A stretch of DNA of 64,000 bases. Origin: Heliopora coerulea (lineage: Eukaryota > Cnidaria > Anthozoa > Scleralcyonacea > Helioporidae). The stretch spans positions 653,501 through 717,500 of the forward strand of contig JASJOG010000103.1 in assembly GCA_030142905.1 (NCBI GenBank). The letters are read 5' to 3'. The notes beneath the pieces were generated by a model. That model saw only the letters and a list, made by a program, of their open reading frames with translations, was not told the origin of the DNA and ran no database searches. Position numbers and translations under genes: made by a program. Shown here one piece after another: positions 12,701 through 26,000 of this stretch. Position 1 is the stretch's first letter, and every line of letters starts with the position of its first letter.

Positions 12701-15700
12701 TGTGGGGGACAGAGAAAGTCATACTGCAAACGAAGACCAAACGGTTCGTTGATATTTATTTATTTATTTATTCATTCATTTCGTTCGTTCGTTCATTCGT
12801 TCATTCATTTATTGATAAGTCCATTGAGACAAGACCAACAATCTTTCAATTGTCCAGTTCTTGTCTCTACTCTTCTGTTAAACTGAGGAGTGCGGTGTCA
12901 CAACCATGATGTTTCCTATACGCCAAAACCTACTTGTGGAAAATGTCTTTGAAACAAGAGCTTACTCTTGAGTGAATTAGCGTTTCGAAGACCTAAAAAC
13001 GTTGGTCAATTTATCTAGAGTAAATATCTCGTCACTGGCTTCTCTCCTCCTCATAGCCCTCTCCTGGCGTCACTTTCTAGAATAATAAAGAAAAAAAGCT
13101 ACACGATATCTTATTTACTGTACACAGATTACCACTGTGATAAGGGCTTACTCTTGAGTGAACTAGCGTTTCGAAGACCTTGGACAGCCAAGAAAGTATC
13201 GTCAATGGCCTGTAGTTATCCTTTGTTAAACTGTAGTCTTTCTTATGGACAGGAGTTATTTCGCCCTTTTTCCATTGCTAGGATATTTTACCAGAGTCTA
13301 GTATATAATTAAAGAGAGTGCTGTAATGACCACATAATATCTTTTACCAGATTCTTCCACCACGTACGCAGGGGTGAGGTCGCAGCCCACCTTTTTATTA
13401 GTTTTTAGATTTAACATAACCTCTTTCACTTCAATAGGATTTGTTTTTGTTAATGATATCTTTCCACTTGATAAGTCCTTATCAATAGTCGTTAAGGTCT
13501 ATGGAAGAGCAGTACTAAATGTCATCAGTTATCACTTCAAGAGTTCTCTAAGAAAAAAAACCCTTTATTTTCCTGTCTCATGTCCTTTCCAGTGCTAGGA
13601 ATTCGTTTTAACCAATTTCAAACGCTTTCAAAGTCGATTTGGGCTGCATTAATTCCCAGTAGAACGATTAACCCGAAGGTAATGGTAATTGAAAATTATA
13701 TTCAGTTATATTCATCGAAATAAACGTTTCCGAGCGTTGAATAAAACGTTTATCTCTTGATTTGGATTGAAAATGGAAAAGTTTGTGTTTTCAAGTATGC
13801 TGGCCTTCTCTAATGTACTATGTGAATAGTCTGTTTTCACTCTATCTAAACATCTGTAGATCAGAAATTGTGAGGGATCTTCGCCAGGGGTGGTGCCAGG
13901 AATTCCCCGATGCAGGAGCTAACGTCCTCGACGGGGGGCTAAACCAGAAGGGCCAGGACAACGTCACCTTTATAATTTCCTTTAATTGCAGGTCGAGAAC
14001 ATCATTTTATTTTTTGCAAGAATAACCGCAACAACTGACGAAAAACAGTTTACTTTTACATTTGGCATGATAAGAAGAGTCTTATCTTTTTTGGATAAAT
14101 CAATAACAAGTACTCATAGCTTGTACAAAATATAAATGTGTTATCATCAATGAAATTTCCCCGACGGATTGATTTTCCCCAGCCGGGGGTCTGAAACTCC
14201 CCGGCTACGGGCGGTACCCGCTCTGGCACCACACTTGATCTTCGCCTACTCTTTCATTCGATTAACTTGCTTGCTTCAACTGGAAAAACGCCTGAAAATA
14301 CTCGACTACGCCTTATGTTTTTAGTAAACATAAGTAAACTGCTGGCTATCATAGACAGTGGGCAATGACAAACAGGACCACACGGGTCGGCACTAGAACT
14401 TAACCACTGAGACCAGGTAACCGTGTGGAGATTGAGAATGCAAAATTAAGTATTTTATTTACTTGAAAACATTTTTGAAAAATTGTTGGGGTTTAGGTTA
14501 CAATGTCATCAGGGTTAACACGTCATCAGTTAGAATTAGGGTTAGGACTAGGGTTTGGATTATGGTTAGGATATCAGGTAAATAAAATACTCAATTTTCC
14601 AATCCCGGTCTTTTTCCTGTTCTTTGCCTTCAAATGTTGTGTTTAGTTATCGAAATAAGCGGTTTCAGTGCTCATATTAAAAAAAATAATCCCAGAAGAG
14701 TACGTCCTCCGGTCTGTGTAGATTCCCTTGGCTAACCCACACTTGAACAGCTTTATACCCATGTGTTTGAAAATGAGGAACAACCATCCCTTCTGGCTAT
14801 TCAGTGACATTTTATTAATTTTCTTACATTTTTCACTATCTAAACTGACTTTTCTAACTCATCCTGGTGTATATGATTCGCTCCGAGTAGTCTGTTTGAC
14901 GGGTTGCAATATTTGCGAGCGAATCGCAACCAGGAATTGTTCTCCAAATGAAAAAATACATGTGCCTGGACGAAGAATCGTATGTGATGGTCGTATAGTG
15001 TGGATTAGTCTTAGATATACCTGATTTAATTTTATAGGAATCCTTAGGTCCGCGATAATTGGGCATATACCAGGATACAAAAGATCCCTCTTTCGATGGC
15101 TGTTGGACGTTCGACATTCATTTCGTGTTTGGAAACAGTGTTACCATGCACTGCGTCACGGCTGGAATTCACTCACATTTCATAGGCTTTGCGATAACAA
15201 AGGACCAACTTTAACTGTAATAAGAATAAACAATACCATCTTCGGAGGATTTGCTGATAAAAGTTGGAAAAGCAGCACGGGTAAGCAATCAGATGTAATA
15301 CCATTACAACTTTAAAATTTACTTCACAATATTAAACAATGGATTATTAATTTTCGTAGTTAGTTTGACAATTTAAGTACTCGACCTTTTCTTTTGACCA
15401 TTTTTATAACAAGTTCGAATTTAAGTTTCCTCGTCTCTGCACAGGATGTTTTTACATTCTGAATTGCCCTGAATTTCCCTCTACCTCTATTGCTTATATC
15501 TGAAGTGATAGTAAATAAAACTTCTCTTAACATTTCCTGTTCGGAACGTCCGTTTTATGCAATTGTGAAACACCTTTTATTTATTTATTTATTTATTTAT
15601 TTATATATTTACTTATTATTTTATTTTTACATTTAGGAGTAAATGTCTCCAGTGACCATGGGGGATTTATTTTCTCATTGAGTAAAAATAAATCTCAGAA

Positions 15701-18700
15701 ACTAAACTTACGAGTTCCCATGAATGGCTTCGCGTTTTACCATCACGTCGTGACTGGACCATGTTTTGGTAGTGATCTTTGCTTGATAGAAAATATGACT
15801 GTTCTTCATTCTCGTGATTCAACTGTTTATGAAAGACCTGCAATATCTGAAAATGTCTTTGGACAAGGGCTTATTAGCGTTTCAGATGTGGAAGTTCTTT
15901 TCTCATCAGGTTTGTTGATAAGACTTTTTTGCTTTTGTAGGTATATAGAGTTAAAAAATGCCGTATAGTTTATCAGCAAGGACTACATCTAAAATCATGA
16001 AACTAATAAAACTGTTGCAGTTGTTGGAAGGTAATGCATGAAAGATCTTTGAGCAATCACAATTCAGGAAGAATCGCTAGAAAATTGAAAAAGCTAAAAT
16101 GCCGTTTATCTAATGTTTAATAAACTATTTAAAAAATAGCAACAGAGTGCTTTATCAGGTTTAAAATACGTAGCGATTCTCGAGAGCTTTAGACCTGATA
16201 AAGAACATACTTCAAGGTTCTTAAGTAGCTACAATGAAAAACAAATTTATACAGATTGTCGCGGCAAGGTTTTGAATTTTTACTTTCTGAAACACACGAA
16301 CCCATTAGAGTAGTTTAACGAAAGCATCAAGTTTGTCATTTTGACTACATGGCCGTTTCCCTCTTAAATTATTACGAAATTTTAAAATTGCTCAAAAATG
16401 TAATGAATTATTTAAATAAAAAACAAAAAAAACAATCTCCGCCACAATTGCATCTGCCAATCTGCACAGCCACGCTTCAGTTTAACAACTGTTTACTGGT
16501 TAGTGCCGTTTCATACGTTGCACAGTTATCGCATTTAATTCAGACGAGTTTAATTCACATTAGCTTCGTCAATTAGTCGACGTAAATGCGTGTTCGTTTC
16601 ATACGACGAATTTAAGTTAGGCGAGTTTAATCATTTTCCAAACCTTCATAAGAACAATCAGTGCTCATGACAAAGAACATAACATTTGACCATCGGCTAA
16701 AAAGAACCTATATCATTATAATTTATGTATTTAATTCGATGCGACGTTACGACGTTGTCTGAAACTAACACGCATTTCAGACGTTGTATCCGTCTGAGCA
16801 TGACGGATAAAACGTCTCTGACAAATTCAATTCTTCCGACGAATTTAATCCGTTTAATACGTAAGATAATCGTCACATTAAATCGACTAAATTAAATTCG
16901 GGTGAATTAAATAAGACGATTGTGTGACATATAAAACGACTCTAAGATCTAAAACCAAAGTAAACTTTTTTTGTAGATTTCTAAGTAGCGATGTTAACAA
17001 CTCTTCGCTTTGAGACAGCTTAGAGCACAATCAAGGAAACAGAAATAAAATGAGAAAATGGCGAGTGTATATGACTCAACAAATGATCGGGAATCCACGA
17101 TATCAGTCAAATATTGCATGAAAAATTTCAGCAAGATTCGCCATTAGGGACAGGTCTTTCCAACCTCATCGCTCCGAAGCCAAATGAATCTAGAAACAAC
17201 GTGGATGTGGTATGGGGAACCAAAGCTTGATAGCAAATGGGTCGATCATGTTTGAGAGATGATAAAGACTGACAAAAATTGCCATGGTTTTGCCTTCAAA
17301 AACTGCCCAAACTGTATATGAATATCAAAAATATCGTTAAATTTATTACTCTATGGATTTCTGTTTTTTCATGAATCAAAATATGGCAGAAACTAACACT
17401 TTTGGTACATCACAAAAAGCCTTCTGGTCGCCGGCCATCCTATTCCCAAATTGAGCCCGACGAACCTCGCTTCCGTGCTAGAAGCCATGGTTGTGATGAG
17501 TTCTATATTTTGTCATTTTACATAATCATTCGTTGCCCTAACTTTTGTATTTTAGGTTCTCTGTCAACGTGCGCAATCTTCTCTCAATACATCCAAACGT
17601 ACTTGTTTATTGTTAGTGTTGTACTCGCACAAATCCAATCTTTTCTTATGGAAATGCTATCCTGTACTCTTACCTGCTTGGTGAAGCTCTGCTCCAGTCT
17701 TCTTCAACTCTATACCTAAGCCAGATTCAATGTACCATTTTTCTCTCCTGAACACTTCTCAAACAATTTTGCTCTATATAATTTAGCCAATTAATTTTCC
17801 TTTCTGTTCAGATACCGTGTGTCAACCTTGTCCACCGGAAAGAGAGTGTGACGAAGATACTGGCGAATGTGTGTGTAAGGAAGGAATCTCAAGATATTAC
17901 TGCCCAAGTGGTGAGTTACAAAAGCAAGATAAATTCTTTGGTGCAGTTTTTTATTTCAGTCGTTGCCAGAGTAACCTAGTTACAATGAACCGTTTTAAAT
18001 TGTCCATTTTAGACCTTATGATATTTTAGTGCTTTAACATTTTAATAAGTGACATGCACTAATATGTTCTTTATAAATAGGAGGCATGCAATTATAACCC
18101 AGGAAAACGTAAAAAGGCTGATGTTTTAAAAAACTTGTAATGAGTCAGACTGAGAAGTTGGTAATACTGTAGCTGTCACTACCAGGACTAATTATGCGTT
18201 GAAAGCAACAACTTTGTTCAAACCTCAGGAAACGGGAAAAGAGGTGTTTCAATAGATGACAAGTTCATGCCATTCGACGTGACTACAAAAACAAGACGCA
18301 TTTTTATACTACGAAAAGTCCATTGTTGTAGCAATACTTTGATATGAACAACATTAAAATGTCTATTTTACCTATTTTACGTAGTTTCAGTGCAAAATCT
18401 GTTTTTAAATGGCGTTTTCTAATTAATGAAGTAATTTATTAGTTGTAAACGTCTTTTTTTATCACGTCAAAAATTTTTTAATTTAAAGCAAACTTAGTTT
18501 TCGATTCGTGTGCCTTTTAAGGGAGTTGAAATCAAGGGGCTTTGTTGGTACAAGTGGCCTATTATAATGCTTTAATGCATTTCTGAATGTTATTCAATTT
18601 CAAACAAGTTGAACATCACATGGACTGAACTGGGAAGTAAAACGGTCTGTTTTACTGGATTAAAAAAAAAGGAAAAAAGAAAAAAATCAGTAAGAAAGGT

Positions 18701-19413
18701 TCGTTTTATAGAGTTAAGAGCTAATTATTGCAGCAACATTTGGATCGTACGCGGATTCACATAAGGCTGCATCAAGATCGCTACATTACTTCCATGATCG
18801 AATTCTGAAAAAATCTTGATAAACTGCATTGGTGTCCTCTCGTTTAAATAGATGCACTCATATTATTTACACTCATGGCAATTTTTGTTGTATCCGTATA
18901 CATGGATAGGGAAACGTAACTTAAAACGAATGGTTCGACACAAAGGTGTCGAAACGACAATAAAAGTGGGGACGGGGGTAGATAAGGTCCCAATCTCTGT
19001 ATGGATGTGTCTGACAGTGTGCTCCAAGGATTCAAACGCCAAAAAACTATAAAATGAATACTGTTCGGAGTCTAATTTGTGATTTTCTAAAGGATGTAAG
19101 CAAAATAATCGTTAATTCCGTAACGATCTCATTTGGCAATCATAATTTTGTTGTTTAATGTTACTAGCCAGTTAAAAGTTGGAAGGGCACACAAACCTCT
19201 AACCCCCTAGCTAAAAATTTGGGGTATCAGAGCTCCCCGACCCCCGTCTCCGACATCTCTGTTTCGATTAGTAGTGAAGGAGTGTTGATGAGCAAACATC
19301 TGACTAGGAGATAATTAATGCCACGGTTTTGATTAAAAACTTTATTTGCGTCAGTTTTCAATCAAAACTGTGGTGTTAATTATCAAAATATTATGCTAAT
19401 TCATATTATAAAG

Positions 19414-19472
<59 letters not shown>

Positions 19473-22400
19473 ATTATTATTTTATCTTTCACAGCTTATG
19501 GCGGTAGTATTTAATTATCCCACGAAAACTGGCCACAACCAGTAGCCTAAGGTTCCGCGTTTTTCAGCCTTCCAAGCTCCTTCTCAATATTCTTGCTGTT
19601 CCAAGCAATGCCGTCTTTTGGAGAAGTTCTATTCTAATATGTACCTCCAGTTTTTCAATCCACTTATCCAGTTTTCTACTAATTGCTCCCAAAGCACCTA
19701 TAACTATTGGTATTATCTCAGTTTTCCTCATCGTCCACATTCTTTTTATTTCCCTTTTCAGGTCGTCATACTTTTCCATTTTCTCTAATTCTTTTTCACC
19801 TATTCTGCTATCTCCTGGAACTGCGATGTCTGTAATCTTGCACTCCTTTTTCTTCTTTAACACCACCATGATATCAGGTCTTCTACATTCAATTAGACTA
19901 TCGCATTGTATATTAAAATCCCATAGAATCTTAACTTCATCTGATTCAATGATTCTTTCTTCTGTTTCAATCACATTTGTCTTAGCAACTTGTTGTAGGA
20001 GTGGTTCCACACTGTTCTTTACATACCACCCCAAACTGTTCTCTTCCGCACTGATGCATTCTTCACAACTAATCAATCCTCTTCCACCTTTTTCCCTTTG
20101 TAAATATAATCTGTGGATGTCACTTTTTGGGTGAAAAGCACCATACATTGTCATCAGTTTACGTGTTTTGAAATCCATTGCAGCTACTTCTGCTTTACTC
20201 CATTTCAAAATACCAGCCCCATATCTCAGCAGCGCAACAGCGCAAGTGTTCATTGCCATGATCTTATTTCTACTATTCAATTTTGATTTTAGTACCAACC
20301 TCAATATCCTTTCATATTCCTTTACAAACTTACTCTTCATTTGAGCTTCCATAAATTTATCTAATTCTAAAATCCCAAGGTATTTGTATCCATCCACTTC
20401 AATTGATTTTATTGCTTCGCCATCAGGTAGCTGTATTCCATTACATTCTACACTCTTTCCTTTTTTCATTACTAGCGTTCCACATTTCTTAATTCCGAAT
20501 TCCATTCCGATATCTTTACTGAGTATATGAACGGTTCTTACCAATGAGTCTATTTGTTCCTCATTCTTTCCAAACAGCTTAAGATCATCCATGTAAAGTA
20601 GATGATTAATCTTCAATTGATTTCCTCGAAACTCGTACCCTGCCTTTACTTTTCTCAAAACCAAGCTTAACGGTATCATACATATTACAAAAATTAAAGG
20701 GTATAAGCTGTCTCCTTGAAAGATACCTCGACATATATTTAAATGTTCTAGACTTTCTCTCGATGACGTTAACTCCGTTTTCCAGTTTTTCATGCTGCTT
20801 TCAAGGAATGCTTTCACATTATTGGCAATTCGGAACATACTCATACATTTTACAATCCAAGAATGAAGTACCATATCGTACGCCTTACGATAATCTATCC
20901 AGGCCATGGAAAGATATGTGTGTCTTTTCTTGCAATCTTTTAAAACCAGCTTGTCAATTAACAGTTGGTCTTTTGTTCCTCTCGACTCTCTTCTACACCC
21001 TTTTTGTTCATGTGGTAGTACATCATTCATTTCCAAAAAGATGTACATATTTTCTGCAATTACCCCTGTCATCAATTTCCACATCAGAGGTAAACATGAT
21101 ATGGGTCTAAAATTATCAACTGCATTACCTCTTGATTGCTCTTTTAAGCACAGTACTGTCCTACTACATGTCATCCATTGAGGTAAATCAGCCCTATCAT
21201 TTAAAATCTCATCTAACTGTTCTGCAATCCTTTGATGGCACGATGTTATTCTCTTTATCCAGTAACCTTCAACTCCGTTGAGACCTGGGGCATTCCAATT
21301 CGGGATCTTTTTGCACTGCTTTCTGATATCTTCCTCATTTATCTTCAATCTTCTTGGTTGAAGTGTCCAATTTCCTGTTTTACTTCATCTAACCATTCAG
21401 GTTCCCTATTATGTTCTATTTCGTTGTCCCAAATTTCACTCCAAAACTTTATACTTTCATCTGCATCTGGTATCACTTTTTCAAATTCAGTCCCCTGTCC
21501 GTTGTTTATTTCCGTATAGAACTTTTTTTGGTCGCTCTGAAACATTCGGTTCTGTCTATATTGCTTTATCCTCTGTTCGTACCTCTTTACCTTAGCTATT
21601 TTAGCTAGCGCTCTTTGTTTAAGTTCCTCTATTACCGTTGTTAATCCCTTTATTCTTATTTTATATTTCACTTCAAACCTTTTGTATTTACCCTCCTTTC
21701 TAATTTCTCCACTTTTCTTTTGTTCCATTATGTTAATATCTTTCCTAAGCTGTTGGATATCTCTCTCTAATCTTCTTTTCCAATATGGCTCTTTTTTCTT
21801 TGTTTGTTTATCAACTTCCCTTAATCCAATTTTCTCCGCCACTACATTTCTAACTGCTATCAGTAATTGATTTGTTTCCGTTATACTATCTGTTTGTATT
21901 CGTGCAACTACCTTATTAACTTTTACTGTTATCTCATTCATCTTTAGTCGATCCACCTTCTTAAATGGTAACACTCTGTTTTTTTTTCACCCTTCATGAA
22001 TTTAATTATTTTATTAACCATTTCTTTCTCATCCTCATTTAGCTCTTCATATCCCATTACTGTAATACCTTTTTCACCTATTCCTCCAGGTTGGTCTTTC
22101 GTCTGTGTATCTTCCCGCTGATCCACAGCCCTTACACTTGCTCTTTCCTCATGTTCTGTTCTCATCTCAGCATTCGTGGCCATGTTACCATCTGTTTCCT
22201 CTCGTCTCTCCAGATTCTCTTCTCCATGGCTTATTTCCTCACTCGATACTCTTCGTCGTATACTCTCCAGTTCTATATCCGTTAGCCAATTCTTCTTCCT
22301 TATTGCTCTGGCTTGATCACAAATCCTTTGTTCAGATGTAGGAAACAATCCTCTCTCTTGCCATATTCTGTGCATTCGCTGTCGGTATCCTCTTTGTGGT

Positions 22401-23018
22401 TTACCATCCTCACTGAACGGTCTGCTTAAATAAAAGCACTCCATTATGACAACATTGATATCTTTTGTCCATTTCCGTCTTGTAGCTTCAGCAGTAATTT
22501 GACGACTGGACCTGCGCTGCTGCTCCACAGGACACCTGCCGGACGAGAAACTTTCACTTGTCGTTCCAGTCTCATTCACGTCGTTTTCTTCTACATTAAT
22601 AGTATTCATAATCTTTCACTCATATGTATGAGATTGCAATGTACGGGTCATAAGTCAATCCTGAGTTGCCCTACTCTCAGGATAAAGCTATTACTGACAG
22701 GTGTCGCCACTTCCTATCAGGTTTCGTTTACGACCACATAACGCAGTAGCCATTTACTCCTCGACACGAAAGACATCTTGAGTTGCGGGTTGTTTTCTTC
22801 GTGGAACCACCACTATATGGATTGCCAGCCAAGGCTAAAGGGCCCCATCTGCCCAACACAACCACCAGACTACATTTTGTCTGACCTCTAGCCTCCGACC
22901 TGTCTGGCTTGGGTGACCCTTAGGCCTACCAGGAGCATTTGCTCCCGTCAGTATAGCTCTTAGGTTCATCGAGGTGCACAAGCCTCCCCACCACTGCAAG
23001 GTTGTAGTCCAGGGGAGG

Positions 23019-23062
<44 letters not shown>

Positions 23063-26000
23063 CAAGGTCTTTATTAAAATCAAAGGTAAACAGCCGTGTC
23101 GTAGTTACAGAGAATGATATAAAAGGAATTATAGTAGATAAAATAATTACAAAATTTACAAATATTTAAATAGACATCTATTAATAAAGATAGATTTAAA
23201 ACGACTAGCTCTAACCCTAGGTAAAATATAATTATGCGTTCTATCTCTGAGTCGCCTATTTCTATAAGGAGGAAGAAGGTTACTGAGAACCGTGTCCGTA
23301 GTAGTTACTCCATTCCACAATTTCATATCTCTATCATGTAATAGTTCTATCATGTAATAGTTCATATTATAAAGCCTAGAGCAGTAATGCAGCCTAAAAC
23401 ATCTGGTAAATAATTTGTCAATCCTGCCTAAATATTTCTTGTAAGATGCATTTCCCCAAACTTCAATGACGTAGGAAAATATTGATAAAGTAAGGCTTTG
23501 AAAGAGTAAGTCTAAGTCACTTATGGCATAATTGTGATATTTACAAACTCTCAATATATGTAAACGACAACTAGCCTTATTAAGTAAATATTCAAAGTGT
23601 GTATCCAAATTTGTAGGATTTTCCTCAAAGGATAAAGATAAACTTAAATACCAAGTGAACTTTCCAGAATACTTTATTTTGCAACGCGTTTTACCACTTC
23701 AGCAGTGGCTCTTCAGGCTTTACAAATTCCAATTAATAATTGTGACGTCATTCTTACCAGTTTCTTAAGTGTCTGTAACTATGTAATTAGGTTGAGTTAA
23801 GAGAGGTTAGGTTTAAATTTCCTTATAAAATATTGTTCTTTTGATCTGCGTGCATCATTGCTTTCCCCACTCATTTTATAAAAAGGGAAAACAGTAAATT
23901 TTATTATGTTTTTTGCTGCACATTGTGCAATGTGTGTACTGACCGGAAGTATGCGGTATTTTTCGTCGCGTATATGTTGTCGGTGTAGGGTCATTCTCTC
24001 ACGTAGATTTTTTCTTGTTTCACCTATGTAATTCTCGCTGCAGCCCATGCAGGTTAAGACATTTAATAAAAATTTGCTGTTACAATCCATGTCATGTTTT
24101 ACTTTGAAGGGCTGGTTGGTGACTTTGAACCTAAATGAATTCCCAACGATTATCTGTTCACATGTTTTGCAACGTTTTCCTCCACACTGTGAAACTGTGC
24201 CCTAGGTTTTGTTTGTAAATCTCGATCTTACTAACAGCTGTCTTAGGTTGGGTGATTGTCTTTTACTATGAATGAATTTCAATCTTCCCAAAATGGATTT
24301 CATCCGAGGGCTGTTTTTTAGTATTGTGAGTCCTGTCTCTAGCAGCGAGGCGATTGGCGGATTATTTGGATTAAATGTTGTGACCAATGTGAGGTTGTTT
24401 TGAGTGATCGGAGGAGCTCGGGTTATTCTTAGTTCATCTTGCTTAAGTGTCTGAGCTTTAGTTATTCCGTTGTTTATTAGGTCTTTTGATTAGCCTCTTT
24501 TAATGAGTAAGTCACTAAGTTCTTGCAGTCTTTTTTCTTTGTCGTAATCTATATCCACGATTGTGCATATCCTGCGTGCTAGATTATAGGGAATGTTTCT
24601 TTTGATACGTCGTGGGTGATTTGATGAGTAATCCAAGTATTGTTTTGTGTCTGTAAGTCTAAAGTTTATATCTGTTAAGAGATGATCCTTTTCCTTTTTA
24701 ATCAGTACATCCAAAAATGTTATCTGTCCTGTATTGTGTTCAATTGTGAACTTTAAATTTGAATTCAAGGAGTTCAATAACTTACGGAATTTCTTCCGAT
24801 ATTCTCGAAAGACCCGGTTTATATAGCAATCGTCCAAATATCAAAGCCAACTATTCTCAATGTATGAGCCCATTTCTTCACCGAATTCCGTAGCTGCTTT
24901 AACATTATGACAGTAATAAATAACAATAACAATAAAACAATAAGTAATAACAACAATAAGCAATCGAGTGAAAGTGCCACAATGTTCCTGAATATACTCT
25001 TCACTTAATCGGCTTTACCACTCCATAAATTCTGAACTCGTAACCATGCTCTTGGCAACGGCTTCCGTAGTTCAGTTGGCAGAGCATCGCACTAGATTCG
25101 CGGGGTCGCAGGTTCGATTGCCAGCTGAAAGGCCAAAAGTTGCATTTTCGCGACAGGTCCCAGTCGGGTCTTAAAAACATCGAAGTAGCCCAGCACTCGA
25201 GATTTTCCTTATATACATATATATAAGGAAAAAAAAAATATATATATATACACATACAAATATATGTATATACATATATTATTAATTTTATATTACAAAT
25301 ATGCATATACAAATATATGTATATTTGCATACGTAGTTATATAGTCGTCTATATACTTTTGAGTAATTACCATCAAACTAAAGGCCAAACTAATCTACTA
25401 CATATACCCACAAATATGGTAGTCATATTCCATCTGCTAATACGCACCAAGTAAAACTTCCTCTGGACTATCCAGTTAGAAAGACCAAACTGGCTTGATT
25501 ACGAATTGACCGGACCATAAGTTAAGACAAAATACCATTTCTAAAATTCTTGAAAAAAATTGTGCCATATTGTTCGCAATTCAGTTTAGTAACACTAAAT
25601 TTATACAGTTTACACATATGATAGATTGTTTCGTTTGGTGTCCTCTTGGCATGGAAACTGGAGTAATCACTGAAAGGCAGATCTGGTCTTCGTCCTTTGT
25701 TAATTATCACTGGAAGATCCGAGGTCGACTTGGAGCTTTTCGTGGTTGGTGTCCCAGAAGTGACGACGACGAGAAGCTGTTCCTGGTTGACTTTAACCAG
25801 CCTGAAATGGTGTCAGGAATTGGAATAACTGGTGTATCAAGTAAGACTAACATGGAAACCTATATTGCAAACTATGGGAGTGAAATCAGTGATTTACGAA
25901 GGAATAACCATCATGAGGTAAGTATCATCTAATTCTCTTTTCTTTAATGTCATATTGGAAGATTGCTGTGATTTGAAACAGGGTTGATATATGACAATAT

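Larger units (their letters stand above)
19483..23016 (-). mobile_element. LINE with restriction-like endonuclease (R2/R4/NeSL/HERO group), frameshifted
   Basis: On the minus strand, a GC-richer 5' leader (22620-23016), three coding pieces in shifting frames and a short 3' tail form one non-LTR retrotransposon. The reverse transcriptase motifs and a carboxy-terminal PD-x14-D endonuclease place it among LINEs with restriction-like endonucleases instead of APE-type enzymes. Both flanks are TTA/AT microsatellite, which suggests insertion into a TTA repeat, as known for the Dong/R4 elements. Two frameshifts make this copy inactive. It lies inside the large intron and opposite to the host gene. 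Confidence 0.85.
23640..24905 (-). mobile_element. Penelope-like element, truncated and frameshifted
   Basis: Minus-strand pieces in order are the end of a reverse transcriptase with [17 protein letters not shown] and [17 protein letters not shown] (about 24905-24490), a PLE linker with FNPNNPPI and NSPRMKSIL and LRQLLVRS (24387-24202), and a GIY-YIG endonuclease (24090-23797). The order RT, linker, GIY-YIG is diagnostic of Penelope-like elements. Stop codons and shifts separate the pieces, so it is dead. A hammerhead-like motif lies near its 3' end at 23685-23722. Confidence 0.85.

Noticed and set aside
13374..13598. Open frame after the duplicated acceptor
   Set aside because: Composition is that of AT-rich non-coding DNA and no conserved motif is seen.
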